20,859 bases of DNA, taken from a bacterium. Its GTDB lineage: Bacteria > Latescibacterota > UBA2968 > UBA8231. The stretch is from contig JAQCJA010000019.1 of the NCBI GenBank assembly GCA_027593305.1, positions 1 to 20,859 on the forward strand, given 5' to 3'. Of the stretch, positions 13,587-20,859 are shown piece after piece (within the stretch, counting starts at the first letter, position 1; every line of letters begins with the position of its first letter). The notes beneath the pieces were generated by a model. That model was not told the DNA's origin and searched no databases. It saw nothing but the letters and a program-made list of their open reading frames with translations. The translations under genes were made by a program, and so were the position numbers.

Positions 13587-14482
13587 GCGACAGCGCTTTC
13601 GGCCAGGGCGAGGGCACCAGAAATGCCGGCATTCTGGCCCAACCCGGGAGCAGTGATGTAGGCATCGAGACCTTCGTCGTGCAGTTCCGGCAGACGCAGG
13701 TAGCCCTCCAGCGCGCGCGCTGTCTCGTGGCGGACCCGGGCAAACAACTGCCTCTGCTCCATAACTCCGCCACCCAGAATGATTCGCTGTGGTGATAAGG
13801 TCAGAATGAACGTCGCCAGCGCCGTGCCCAGATACATGGCCTCGAGAGCCCAGGCGTCATGCTCAGGCGGCAGCTGGTTGGCCGCTATGCCCCACCGGTG
13901 CCGCAGAGCGGGCCCCGAGGCCAGACCTTCGAGACAATCGCCATGGTAGGGGCAACAGCCCTCATACGGGTCCTGGTCGCGATCGTGCGGGATGGGGATG
14001 TGCCCCATTTCCGGGTGCATCCGGCCATGCAGGATGCGGCCATCGGCGATGGCACCACCCCCAATGCCGGTACCCACCGTGAGATACAGCAGACTGTGCA
14101 GGCCGACACCGGCACCCCAGCGTGCCTCGCCAAGGGCGGCGGCATTGACATCGGTGTCGAAACCCACCGGGAGACCAAAAGCTTCTATCAGATGGCCCAC
14201 GATGTCGATATTTGCCCAACCCGGTTTTGGCGTGGAGGTAATGTAGCCGTAGGTCGGGGAGGTCTGTTCCAGATCCACAGGTCCGAAGCAGCCTACACCA
14301 ATGGCGGCAAGTGCGCCGTGCTCAGTGGCGGCATCCTCAAAGAAGCTGCAAACCTCGGACAGCGTAACCTCCGGCGTGTCGGTATCGATGCGAACCTGTG
14401 CACGGATGTCGTCTGGATGGGTACCGACGGCACAGACGAATTTGGTCCCACCCGCTTCAATGGCGCCAAAGAGGGGGCTCAT
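13583..14482 (-). CDS. ROK-family sugar kinase (fructokinase type)
   Basis: 299 residues from the ATG at 14482. It phosphorylates a hexose with ATP; fructose is the likely substrate by resemblance to the ScrK/GmuE type of fructokinase. Visible motifs: ATP-binding phosphate 1 loop FGAIEAGGTKFVCAVG (5-20), CFGPVDL (65-71), the catalytic Asp in GFDTDVNAAALGEARWG (D111), the phosphate 2 loop LTVGTGIGGG (134-143), the HPEMGH element (156-161), and the zinc-binding cluster GCCPYHGDCLEG with C177, H180 and C183 plus H161. It ends with an adenosine motif PQRIILGGGVM and NAGISGALALAE. Length is standard. It overlaps the genes on both sides by 4 nt, so it belongs with the amidohydrolase upstream; together they could process a sugar derivative. 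Confidence 0.92.
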   Translation of the reverse strand: MSPLFGAIEAGGTKFVCAVGTHPDDIRAQVRIDTDTPEVTLSEVCSFFEDAATEHGALAAIGVGCFGPVDLEQTSPTYGYITSTPKPGWANIDIVGHLIEAFGLPVGFDTDVNAAALGEARWGAGVGLHSLLYLTVGTGIGGGAIADGRILHGRMHPEMGHIPIPHDRDQDPYEGCCPYHGDCLEGLASGPALRHRWGIAANQLPPEHDAWALEAMYLGTALATFILTLSPQRIILGGGVMEQRQLFARVRHETARALEGYLRLPELHDEGLDAYITAPGLGQNAGISGALALAESAVA

Positions 14483-15711
14483 GGGGTCCTGCCCCGGGGT
14501 GGGTAGATGAGTTCTTCGTCAGGGCGTACGCCATAGGTGGGCGGCAGCTGCCGCCAGTCGACGCCGGAACGCCCGTTGCGGTCCCAGACCACATCCCCGC
14601 CAAACAGCGTCAGTTCGCACTCCAGGCGTCGATCCCCCCGCAGTACACCACCGAAAGAATCCATGTAGCCAAAGCTCCCCTGCTCGAGTCCGAGGACGGC
14701 AACATCCGCCGCCGCACCCACAGACAACGTGCCATGTTCGGGACGACCGATCACGCGCGCCGGTTCCACCGTCGACAAGCGGATCACATCAGCCAGGGGC
14801 ATGCCCATGACGAGGAACTTCGACATCGTCGTTGGCATATCGAGCATGCCGATGTTCATGCTGAGTCGGTGCAGGTCGGTGGAGATCGAGTCCGGCCAGA
14901 AGCCCTGCTCGACGCAGGGAACTGCGTTGCGGAAGCAGAAGCTGCCGGCGCCGTGACCGGTATCGAACAGGATGCCACGCTCACGGGCGGCCCGCAGGTA
15001 GGGCATGACTTTGCCGTCCGGCCCGACGGAGGGCACAGGGCCGCGGAAGACGTGGGTGGAGATGTCACCGGGGCGCATCCTTTCGCCCACGAGTTCGTAG
15101 TAGGGGCGCTCGCGTTTGAAGAACCCGAAATCGACCATGACGGGCATGTTGGCGATTTCGCCGGCTTCGATCAGGCGGTCCACGGAGGTCCAGTCGGGCA
15201 ACCAGTAGTGAGCGGTCTTCAGCCCGACGACGACGTCTTCGTGTTCGCGCGCTACCGCGGCACAGGCAGCAGCATCCATATCGTAGATGTTCTGCTCCGT
15301 CGTCATCGTCGTCATGCCCAGGCCGACGATGTTGACCAGAGCGTACTTGCGGGTTGTGAAACGATCGAGGACCCGCTCGCGGAAATCGGCAAGATTGCGC
15401 CAGCCAGCCGATCCGGTGTCCACCATCGTTGTCGTGCCGGCGCGAAAGCTGAAGCCATCGGGGAGCACGCTGTTGTCGCCACCCCAGGCGCCCTCGTTGC
15501 CGGCGGTGGCGTAGAGATGTACGTGGATATCAACGAGCCCGGGTGTGACATAGAGACCGGTGGCGTCGATGGTCCGGCGGGCGCTTGCCGCTGGAATGCT
15601 GCCATCCACCGCGGCGATGCGGCCATCGCGAATGGCAACATCACGCGGGCCGTCAACACCGTTGGCCGGGTCGATCACATGGCCGCCGGCAAGGATCAGG
15701 TCGAAGTGCAT
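14479..15711 (-). CDS. Amidohydrolase/deacetylase-family metal hydrolase
   Basis: 410 residues from the ATG at 15711. It belongs to the amidohydrolase superfamily, close to the 'amidohydrolase/deacetylase family metallohydrolase' (dihydroorotase-like) group. Metal ligands visible: H63 and H65 in GLVDIHVHLY, a probable carboxylated Lys K165 in VVGLKTAHY, H220 (ISTHVF), H253 (FDTGHGAGSF) and D279 in TDLH. The N-terminal strand block (FDLILAGGHVIDPANG) and C-terminal block (VGAAADVAVLGLEQG…) form the usual second sandwich domain. The substrate is unknown: N-acyl amino acid, N-acyl sugar or cyclic amide are all possible. It leads a five-gene minus-strand run and overlaps the ROK kinase start. No clear Shine-Dalgarno is seen; the 98-nt region before it is shared with the divergent PIG-L gene. 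Confidence 0.88.
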   Translation of the reverse strand: MHFDLILAGGHVIDPANGVDGPRDVAIRDGRIAAVDGSIPAASARRTIDATGLYVTPGLVDIHVHLYATAGNEGAWGGDNSVLPDGFSFRAGTTTMVDTGSAGWRNLADFRERVLDRFTTRKYALVNIVGLGMTTMTTEQNIYDMDAAACAAVAREHEDVVVGLKTAHYWLPDWTSVDRLIEAGEIANMPVMVDFGFFKRERPYYELVGERMRPGDISTHVFRGPVPSVGPDGKVMPYLRAARERGILFDTGHGAGSFCFRNAVPCVEQGFWPDSISTDLHRLSMNIGMLDMPTTMSKFLVMGMPLADVIRLSTVEPARVIGRPEHGTLSVGAAADVAVLGLEQGSFGYMDSFGGVLRGDRRLECELTLFGGDVVWDRNGRSGVDWRQLPPTYGVRPDEELIYPPRGRTP

Positions 15712-15753
15712 CAGCGTTGTCCCGGTTATGGTATTATTGTGCTGCTAAGATAG

Positions 15754-15779
15754 CCGTCTGTCCCGCCCTGACCAGACGG
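15754..15779. promoter_or_regulatory. Inverted repeat in the divergent intergenic region
   Basis: CCGTCTG (15754-15760) and CAGACGG (15773-15779) are exact inverted repeats 12 nt apart, in the 98-nt gap between the divergent amidohydrolase and PIG-L genes. AT-rich runs next to it (TATTAT at 15732, TAAGAT at 15746) could belong to promoters but no full -35/-10 pair is convincing. It may be an operator or a leader hairpin of the PIG-L gene. Confidence 0.35.
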
Positions 15780-15809
15780 GTTGGCCAAATCCGCCGATGG
15801 AGCAAAGTG

Positions 15810-16571
15810 ATGAGTGACTTGATACGGGAGAACCGGCGCGTGCTGGTTTTCAGTGCCCACGCTGCAGATTTCTGTTCACGTGCCGGCGGTACCATTGCCA
15901 GGCTTGTTGATGCTGGCGGTACGGTACACATCCATGACATGAGCTACGGCGAGAAGTGCGAGTCGCCGGCGCTCTGGGCGCAGGAGACGCCGCCGTCGAT
16001 CGACGAGATCAAGCGGATCCGCAGCCGCGAAATGGCCGCCGCCGCACAGACCCTGGGTGCGACGCTCGATTGTCTGGATTGGGGTGACTGTCCACTGGTG
16101 GTCGACGTCGATCGCCAGCAGCACCTGCTGCGCCTGTTCCGCGCGTTCCAGCCGGATCTTGTGCTGACGCACTGGCAGGACGACATCCTGCATCCTGATC
16201 ACATGGAATGCACGCGGGCCGTCATCTGGGCGAGCCGCTACTGTTTCCGACCGGGCGTCGCCATTAATGGGCCTCCTTGTCCATCGCCACAGGTTGTGAT
16301 GTACGAGACCACTCTTGGTACGGCTCCGGTTGCCGGCTTCCTGCCAAGCCTGTTCGTTGACATCAGCGATGTTCAGGCGCGCAAGAAAGAAGCATTGCGA
16401 CATCTGGTATCGCAGCCCGATCTGCCGGATCGATATGAATTGCTGGCAGCCTATCGGGCGCTGGAAGCGCAATCGACGGCGTGGATGAAGGGTTGCCAGT
16501 TCGCCGAGGCCTTCGTGCGGCTGGGCACCGAAGCGGCGGGCTTTTCTGGCCCCGGGGGATTCGGGCCCTAG
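15810..16571 (+). CDS. PIG-L/LmbE family hydrolase, GalB-like
   Basis: 253 residues from the ATG at 15810, with GGAG 7 nt upstream; the longer open frame starting at 15585 overlaps the divergent gene and is rejected. PIG-L enzymes are zinc-dependent; most de-N-acetylate sugars, while the GalB branch hydrates 4-oxalomesaconate in gallate breakdown. The sequence fits the GalB-like branch: FSAHAADFCSRAGGTIA (14-30) with metal ligands H17 and D20, SYGEKCESPALW (45-56), CLDWGDCPLVVD (88-99), and HPDH (128-131) in WQDDILHPDHMECTRAV. The position normally Asp in 'HPDD' keeps its last Asp only (AHAAD), as in GalB. No ring-cleavage or gallate genes are near, so the substrate remains open. It diverges from the amidohydrolase, with which it may be co-regulated. 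It ends 24 nt from a convergent gene. Confidence 0.85.
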   Translation: MSDLIRENRRVLVFSAHAADFCSRAGGTIARLVDAGGTVHIHDMSYGEKCESPALWAQETPPSIDEIKRIRSREMAAAAQTLGATLDCLDWGDCPLVVDVDRQQHLLRLFRAFQPDLVLTHWQDDILHPDHMECTRAVIWASRYCFRPGVAINGPPCPSPQVVMYETTLGTAPVAGFLPSLFVDISDVQARKKEALRHLVSQPDLPDRYELLAAYRALEAQSTAWMKGCQFAEAFVRLGTEAAGFSGPGGFGP

Positions 16572-16595
16572 GCCAGGTGACGCGGGCGCAGAAGA

Positions 16596-17474
16596 TCAGG
16601 TGGGATCATTGGCGCGGGCCAGGCCGTTGTTGTCGAGTATGACGTAGACGTGCTCATCGTCCATGGTCAGGCCCTCCGCCTTGCCGAAGGTCATGTCCTG
16701 GTAGCGGAACTCGGGTGCGTTGGTCACGTGGGCGAAGGACCATGCCTCCAGTTCCTCCAGACCATTGCCATCGAAGGCAATACGGACGACGGCATCGGCA
16801 TTGCGAGTGAGGGCGAACAGATCCGTCCCGTCAAAGAACAGGTCGGAGAAATCGGCTTCACGCGGGGGCTCGATGTCGAGCCCGGAATTGGCGCACACCA
16901 GGGCGGTGATCTGCGCCCCTCCTTCGCTATCTATCACGACGTCGAGCAAGCCTCGTGGCGCCCGCTCTGCCGCCAGCACGACGCGACCGCCCCCCAAAAG
17001 TGCCAGCCCCTCAAGGCGGGCGTTTTTTTCGCCAAAGAGCCCGGCGTCGACACCGATCTCCTCCACACTTGGTATCACCCAGGCCAGATCGCTGCCGGTC
17101 TCATGGACGCGCAGCACACGAGAGTTGGCCTCGCTGACGATGAAGAACGAACCATCCCGATATGCCAGACCCTCGAAGTCCAGCCCGCGGACCCAGGCGC
17201 CCGACCACGGTGCGTTGAATGTGATATACGGTTCCAGCACGGCGTGGTCCTGGCGCAGGTCGACGCGGCAGATCGCGTGATCATGTCGATCACTCACCGC
17301 GTACAGCTGGCCGTCCACCAGACAGAGGCCCGATGGCTGCGCGTTGTCGAGTCCCTCGACCGGCAGGGCGGCCAACAGTTGTAGTACCAGCGGCTGATCG
17401 GGGGTCTGGGCAGCGGCGGGGGCAGCGGCGCACAGGCCGCCAAGGACCGCCAAAGTCAGCGTGAGGCGACGCAT
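16596..17474 (-). CDS. Secreted SdiA-regulated/phytase-like beta-propeller protein
   Basis: 292 residues from the ATG at 17474, chosen because a clean signal peptide starts there (MRRLTLTLAVLGGLCAAAPAAAQ, cleavage near residue 22-23) and AAGGAG lies upstream, though at a long spacing of 10 nt. The open frame reaches 17546, but that part is unlike a protein N-terminus. The mature part has repeated propeller-blade phrases: PSGLCLVDGQLYAVSDRHDH, RGLDFEGLAYRDGSFFIVSE, ARLEGLALLGGGRVVLAAER and a closing FGKAEGLTMDDEHVYVILDN. This EGLA/EGLT pattern is shared by the SdiA-regulated family and the 'esterase-like activity of phytase' family. Catalysis is not established; metal-binding acidic residues are compatible with either. 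Exported to the periplasm or outside. It lies 79 nt downstream of the CcmH-like gene on the same strand. Confidence 0.75.
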   Translation of the reverse strand: MRRLTLTLAVLGGLCAAAPAAAQTPDQPLVLQLLAALPVEGLDNAQPSGLCLVDGQLYAVSDRHDHAICRVDLRQDHAVLEPYITFNAPWSGAWVRGLDFEGLAYRDGSFFIVSEANSRVLRVHETGSDLAWVIPSVEEIGVDAGLFGEKNARLEGLALLGGGRVVLAAERAPRGLLDVVIDSEGGAQITALVCANSGLDIEPPREADFSDLFFDGTDLFALTRNADAVVRIAFDGNGLEELEAWSFAHVTNAPEFRYQDMTFGKAEGLTMDDEHVYVILDNNGLARANDPT

Positions 17475-17553
17475 ACAGGGTCTGCTCCTTGCCTGGCTCT
17501 GAGACGTGCAGGTGCGCGAGCCGTTCCCTGAGGGGTCGCCACACATGCCATGA

Positions 17554-18027
17554 TCAATTCCGGTCCTGCTCGTCGAGTTCCCGTTGCAGGCGCTGCAGGT
17601 CCCCTGGCTCTACCCGCGGGATGTCCGCCGTGGCGGCGGGCTCGCGACGACGGTGACGCATCCATCCTGCCGCCGCGGCAAACCCGCCAAGGAAGATCAC
17701 CGCGACGCCCATCCATGTCAGCGTTCCCAGTCCCTCGAAGGGTGGTGAGGCGAGAATCTCGTTGCCATAGATGGCAACGAGAGCCTGGCGGACTTCGTCG
17801 GGGCTCTGGCCGCGTTGCAGGCGGGCGCGAATGGAATCGCGCAGGACCGCTGCCTGGCTGCTTGGGCAGCCTGACAGCAAAGATCCCGGACAGTAAGGAC
17901 TCATGATCGTGTTGAACAACTGTCGCGCCTGCACACCGATCTGGATATCGACAGAATCAGCGGGCGCCGCCTGTGCCTGCAGGTTGAGCGCCGCCACAAA
18001 GACTATGAGACGAACAAGGGTGGCCAT
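17554..18027 (-). CDS. ccmH: CcmH/NrfF-like cytochrome c maturation protein
   Basis: 157 residues from the ATG at 18027, preceded by GAGG 4 nt upstream. An N-terminal signal or anchor helix (about 3-20) is followed by a periplasmic helical bundle and then a membrane segment (about 103-123, LTWMGVAVIFLGGFAAAAGW) with a basic, charged cytoplasmic tail (RHRRREP…). The bundle shows FNTIMSPYCPGSLLSGCPS (38-56), LRDSIRARLQRGQSPDEVRQ and ALVAIYGNEILASPPFEGLG, as in CcmH, which keeps apocytochrome cysteines reduced for haem attachment. The canonical LRCxxCQ active site is absent: the only Cys pair is C46 and C54, separated by seven residues. This variant pattern is known to me from Gemmatimonadota-like genomes. 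No other ccm gene lies nearby in the window. The family call is reasonable; the redox role is uncertain. Confidence 0.78.
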   Translation of the reverse strand: MATLVRLIVFVAALNLQAQAAPADSVDIQIGVQARQLFNTIMSPYCPGSLLSGCPSSQAAVLRDSIRARLQRGQSPDEVRQALVAIYGNEILASPPFEGLGTLTWMGVAVIFLGGFAAAAGWMRHRRREPAATADIPRVEPGDLQRLQRELDEQDRN

Positions 18028-18447
18028 ACTGCCTCATGGAAAAAGATGCAGGTGGTCCGCCACGTTCGGGGCGGATAATTCCACCATGTACAATGAGCAA
18101 CCAGCGACGTTCGGGGAAACAGCAGTGGCGACTTAGTCTACAAGAAAAGCGGGCATGGCAGGCTGCCGCAACCCTCGTCCGGCGCAGAGCAGCGGGCCTG
18201 GCGCCTCAGTTGAGGATGAGGCGCACCACAAAGAGACCGAAGAAGGCGATGGAATAGGCGTAAGCCGTGAAGGCGAGCCTATGGTAAGCATTCGGACGGT
18301 GGTACCCGGTGGGTCGCATGGCGGAGGTCTCCAAAATCGCGGTGTAATCATGATACTATGTAACATCACTATCGCCCCTATCTCGGACTGTCACTGTGAT
18401 CCCGTGCACAAAAGGGCTGAAAACACTGAAATGGCCAAGCGACGGAG
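18028..18447. other. 420-nt region between ccmH-like and TamB-like genes
   Basis: No long credible gene. It holds a possible 37-codon minus-strand gene (18206-18319), an exact 8-bp inverted repeat, GCGCCTCA (18201-18208) with TGAGGCGC (18217-18224), at the end of that ORF, and AT-rich sequence (18341-18375) that could contain promoters. The repeat has no U-tract on either strand. Open frames on the plus strand here (from 18036 and 18155) are arginine/glycine-rich and unconvincing. Confidence 0.6.
18206..18319 (-). CDS. Possible 37-residue single-pass membrane peptide
   Basis: A short open frame from the ATG at 18319, with GGAG about 9 nt upstream, to a TGA at 18208-18206. The N-terminal 13 residues are polar and basic (MRPTGYHRPNAYH); then comes an uninterrupted hydrophobic helix, LAFTAYAYSIAFFGLFVV, ending in RLILN. 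Third codon positions are mostly G or C, as in the neighbouring real genes. It is transcribed in the same direction as the CcmH-like gene, 178 nt upstream of it, so a role in the same membrane system (for instance a CcmD-like helper, also a tiny single-helix protein) is imaginable but unsupported by motif. It is too short for homology by eye. Chance cannot be excluded. Confidence 0.4.
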   Translation of the reverse strand: MRPTGYHRPNAYHRLAFTAYAYSIAFFGLFVVRLILN

Positions 18448-20859
18448 TTGCGGAACTGGACTCGACGACACTTCTTGCTCAGCGTGAAACGTCTGCGATT
18501 TGCTCTGTTTCGTTGGGCTCTGGTTCCGGCCATGTGCCTGGTGGTGTTGCGCCTGCCTCCGGGCCAGGCACTGCTGGCGGGCGGGGTCGAAGTCTGGCTG
18601 TCCCGTCAGTTGGCGGCGGACGTGCAGATCGGCCGCTTGTGTACGAATCTCTGGGACGAGGTCCGCTTGCAGGATGTGGCGCTGCACTTCGCCTCGGGCC
18701 CGACACAGGCCGTGCGGGTCAGGGGCTGCCGCATCGTGATGAAATCCGGGCCCCCTACGGGGATGGCATCGCCGCAGTGTGGCTCGACGGCGTTGACTGG
18801 CTTCGTCGCCAGAGCGATGTTGGCGGAGCACGTCCTCCCACGGCTTTGACCCATGACGATTTCCGGCGATGGCTGCCGGATCTGCTCCAGGCAAGGGACC
18901 TGCGCGTCTCCGTGTACGGCGCTGAGGTGCCGATCCTGCAGGTGGCCGGCGACATTGTTGCCCGGCGCCTGGCGGATGCGCCTGGCAACATCGCACGCCT
19001 GCAGTTTTCCGGAGATGGACTGGACCTCAACGTCGGTACGGATCGACGGGGAGCGGCGCTCCACGCCGATATCGACATCGGGCGACGCTGGCTCGAGATG
19101 ACGGGACTGTCGCTGCGGTTCGATGGGGGGCAACTGCTGGCATCGGGCAGCTATGAGGCGGGGGGCATCTCGGCAACAACGCAGATCCAACTAGATACGG
19201 GGGCAACGCATGGGCTGCTGCCGGCGGCCTGGCAGAGCAGACTCGGGGCACCGACGGGAGATCTGCAGATTGTCGCACAGGCCCTCGGTCTGCTGCACGA
19301 TCCGCAGATCCATGCCAGTTTTCAGGCCCATGACGTCGCCTTGCAGGGCGCAAAGATCGACTCGGCTCGCGGGCGTGGCACGTGGACCCACGCGACATCA
19401 GACATCGACAGCATCGCCATCAACAGCGATCTCGGCGACGTGAGCGGGGCTGGGCGGCTGACTACGGCGGGGACCATGCCTGACTCTGGCGCGGGCAGCT
19501 GTCGGGGTCACTCGACCTGCAGGGAGATCTCGATCGTCCCAGGCGGCGGGCGTGTTCCACCTCGAGAATGTCGAACTCCGTGGTCAACAACTGGGGGACG
19601 TGCACTGGCGCGTGTCCCTCGCCGATGGCCGCGCTGAGGTGGAGATTGCCGCTCTTGACTCCACGGTAAGCCTGCTCGGTACCGTCGAACTGGAGCAGGA
19701 GGATCTGCCTTTCCACGTGCGCGGCAGGATCGTTGATACGCAACTGCAGCCGCTGCTGATACTGCTGAGCCGCGATCGTCTCGGATATCGCGGTGACCTG
19801 CGTGCCAGCCTGCAACTGGACGGACATCTGGCGCACCCGGAATCGATGGCGGCCGACGTGCGCTTGCTGGCGTTGCGCGTCGTCACGCCGGAAGGTGAAC
19901 TGGCCCTGGCGCAACCGGGATCGGCGGTCCTGCGAGGCGGCGTCGTCACCATGGACAGTCTCTATTTTGCGGGTTCCGCCGGGCACATGCGTGTTGGCGG
20001 ATCCGTGGCGCGTGATGGCCCTCTCGACTTGCACTACCAGCTGGATGATCTGCGCCTCGGTTTCCTTGAACCTTTTCTCAGCACCGAGGCGATGGGACTG
20101 CGCGGCGGCCTGCCCGGGCGGATCGATCTGCTCGGGACCTCTACCGACCCCCAGTTGCACGGCAGGGTTGACGTTGAAGACATGTAATGGTCCGGGCTGC
20201 GCCTGGGGCATCTATCTGGCCTGATTACGCATACCCGCTCGGTACTGCGCCTCGAGAATCTGGAACTGGATTTGCCTGCTGGCGGCCGCCTTCAGGGCCA
20301 GGCTGCGGCACCCCTGCGGCTTCCGGGGGGTGACGCTCGCAGGCAGCCAAGCCGACGCCGTACGAAGCAAGCCTGCGACTGCTCGGTGTCGCCGTCGATG
20401 CCGGGCAGGGGCTGCCGGATGGTGTTCACGCTCAGGTTGCGGGAGACATACACCTGTCCGCTGCCAGCCTGAACCCCGACGAGCTCTCAGGAAGTTTCCA
20501 TCTGGATACCCTGGAGATCGTCGGTGGGCCGTACCTCATGCGCAGCCTGCAACCGCTAACCATGACCCTCGCCCGCGGGCAACTGGTCGTTGCGATACGG
20601 CGAGTTTTCTCCTGATCAATGCCTCACAGTCTGACACAACGGTGTCGCCCGTCCTCATTTCCGGTGCCATGATGGGCCAGCTCGAAGGTCTGCGGGTCAC
20701 CACGACGGGAGCCGATGGGGCGGTGCTGGCCCGCTTGTTCGGTGTCGGTCGTCAGGTCGCCGGATCGGCAGCAGTGGATCTGCGACTTAGAGGCAATACA
20801 CTTCACTTAAATGTGATTTCGACTTATCTTCGGGCAGGCGGTCCCATGGGAGGGACGCC
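18448..20859 (+). pseudogene. Broken TamB/AsmA-like translocation gene (runs off window)
   Basis: TamB-type proteins are very long inner-membrane-anchored, beta-rich proteins that bridge the periplasm for outer-membrane assembly or lipid transport. The start is uncertain: TTG at 18448, or GTG at 18484 (VKRLRFALFRW…). An N-terminal membrane anchor (LVPAMCLVVLRLPPGQALL) leads into LSRQLAADVQIGRLCTNLW, typical of TamB. Repetitive beta phrases follow (LDLNVG…, LSGSLDLQGDLD, DLHYQLDDLRLG, FHLENVELRGQQLGD). The reading frame changes near 18751-18755 (at five C), 19481-19490, 19538-19545, 20325-20330 (at six G), 20345-20365 and 20590-20602. An in-frame TAA at 20185-20187 interrupts sequence that continues in the same frame (WSGLRLGHLSGLITHTRSVL). 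The last stretch is open at the window end (SGAMMGQLEGLRVTTTGADG). A decayed gene is likeliest; sequencing error is the main alternative. Confidence 0.8.

Noticed and set aside
14398..15753. 451-codon plus-strand open frame opposite ROK kinase and amidohydrolase genes
   Set aside because: His/Gly-rich shadow product; both opposing genes have complete catalytic motifs.
18201..18224. Exact 8-bp inverted repeat as an intrinsic terminator
   Set aside because: No run of T follows on either strand, so it lacks the hallmark of a Rho-independent terminator. Kept only as a repeat.
18036..18487. Plus-strand open frames (74 and 110 codons) between ccmH-like and TamB-like genes
   Set aside because: Arginine- or glycine-rich with no ribosome-binding site or motif. 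One overlaps the more convincing minus-strand membrane peptide.

Overview
The window is a gene-dense, GC-rich stretch of a bacterial chromosome. The content suggests an uncultivated, environmentally widespread lineage of the FCB/Latescibacterota/Gemmatimonadota kind: a primary-type sigma factor lacking region 1.1, a Gfo/Idh/MocA dehydrogenase, a ceramidase-like hydrolase, a CcmH of the 'PYCPG…GCPS' type, and a transporter-HEAT-cNMP fusion. This placement is an inference from gene families only and is weakly held. No tRNA, rRNA, CRISPR array, phage gene or riboswitch is visible.

Layout. (1) 1-1533: the C-terminal end of an unrecognised gene, then a ceramidase-like hydrolase 2 nt downstream. 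(2) 1555-2729: one complete IS630-family element with 18-bp terminal inverted repeats and a TA duplication. It sits exactly in the TAG stop codon of a small CxxC protein gene (2727-2903, minus) and regenerates that stop. (3) 3050-10285: a plus-strand run of six tightly packed genes: a YkgJ-type Cys-cluster protein, a small leader-type domain, an HDOD protein, a PAS-PAS-HisKA protein with no ATPase domain, a Gfo/Idh/MocA oxidoreductase, and a 1047-residue membrane transporter-HEAT-cyclic-nucleotide-binding fusion. The last four overlap or nearly touch. (4) 10444-11295: an RpoD-like sigma factor, preceded by an AT-rich dyad and followed by a strong intrinsic terminator that faces the end of hisG. 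(5) 15711-11390, minus: five genes joined by start/stop overlaps: metal-dependent amidohydrolase, ROK sugar kinase, endonuclease IV (nfo), hisE and hisG. (6) 15810-16571: a PIG-L/GalB-like hydrolase divergent from that run. (7) 18319-16596, minus: a possible 37-residue membrane peptide, a CcmH-like protein, and a secreted SdiA-regulated/phytase-like beta-propeller protein. (8) 18448-20859: a TamB/AsmA-like gene broken by repeated frameshifts and one in-frame TAA, running off the window.

How the genes fit together. The run at 3050-10285 looks like a regulatory-metabolic cassette in which HDOD, PAS/HisKA and cNMP-binding modules surround an oxidoreductase and a transporter. The minus-strand run mixes a catabolic pair (amidohydrolase, sugar kinase) with DNA repair and two histidine-biosynthesis genes, which looks like co-transcription more than a single pathway. 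The most notable observations are the kinase-like protein without a catalytic domain, the IS inserted in a stop codon, the CcmH without CxxC, the triplicated 13-bp repeat at the start of hisE, and the multiply broken TamB-like gene in an otherwise frameshift-free window.
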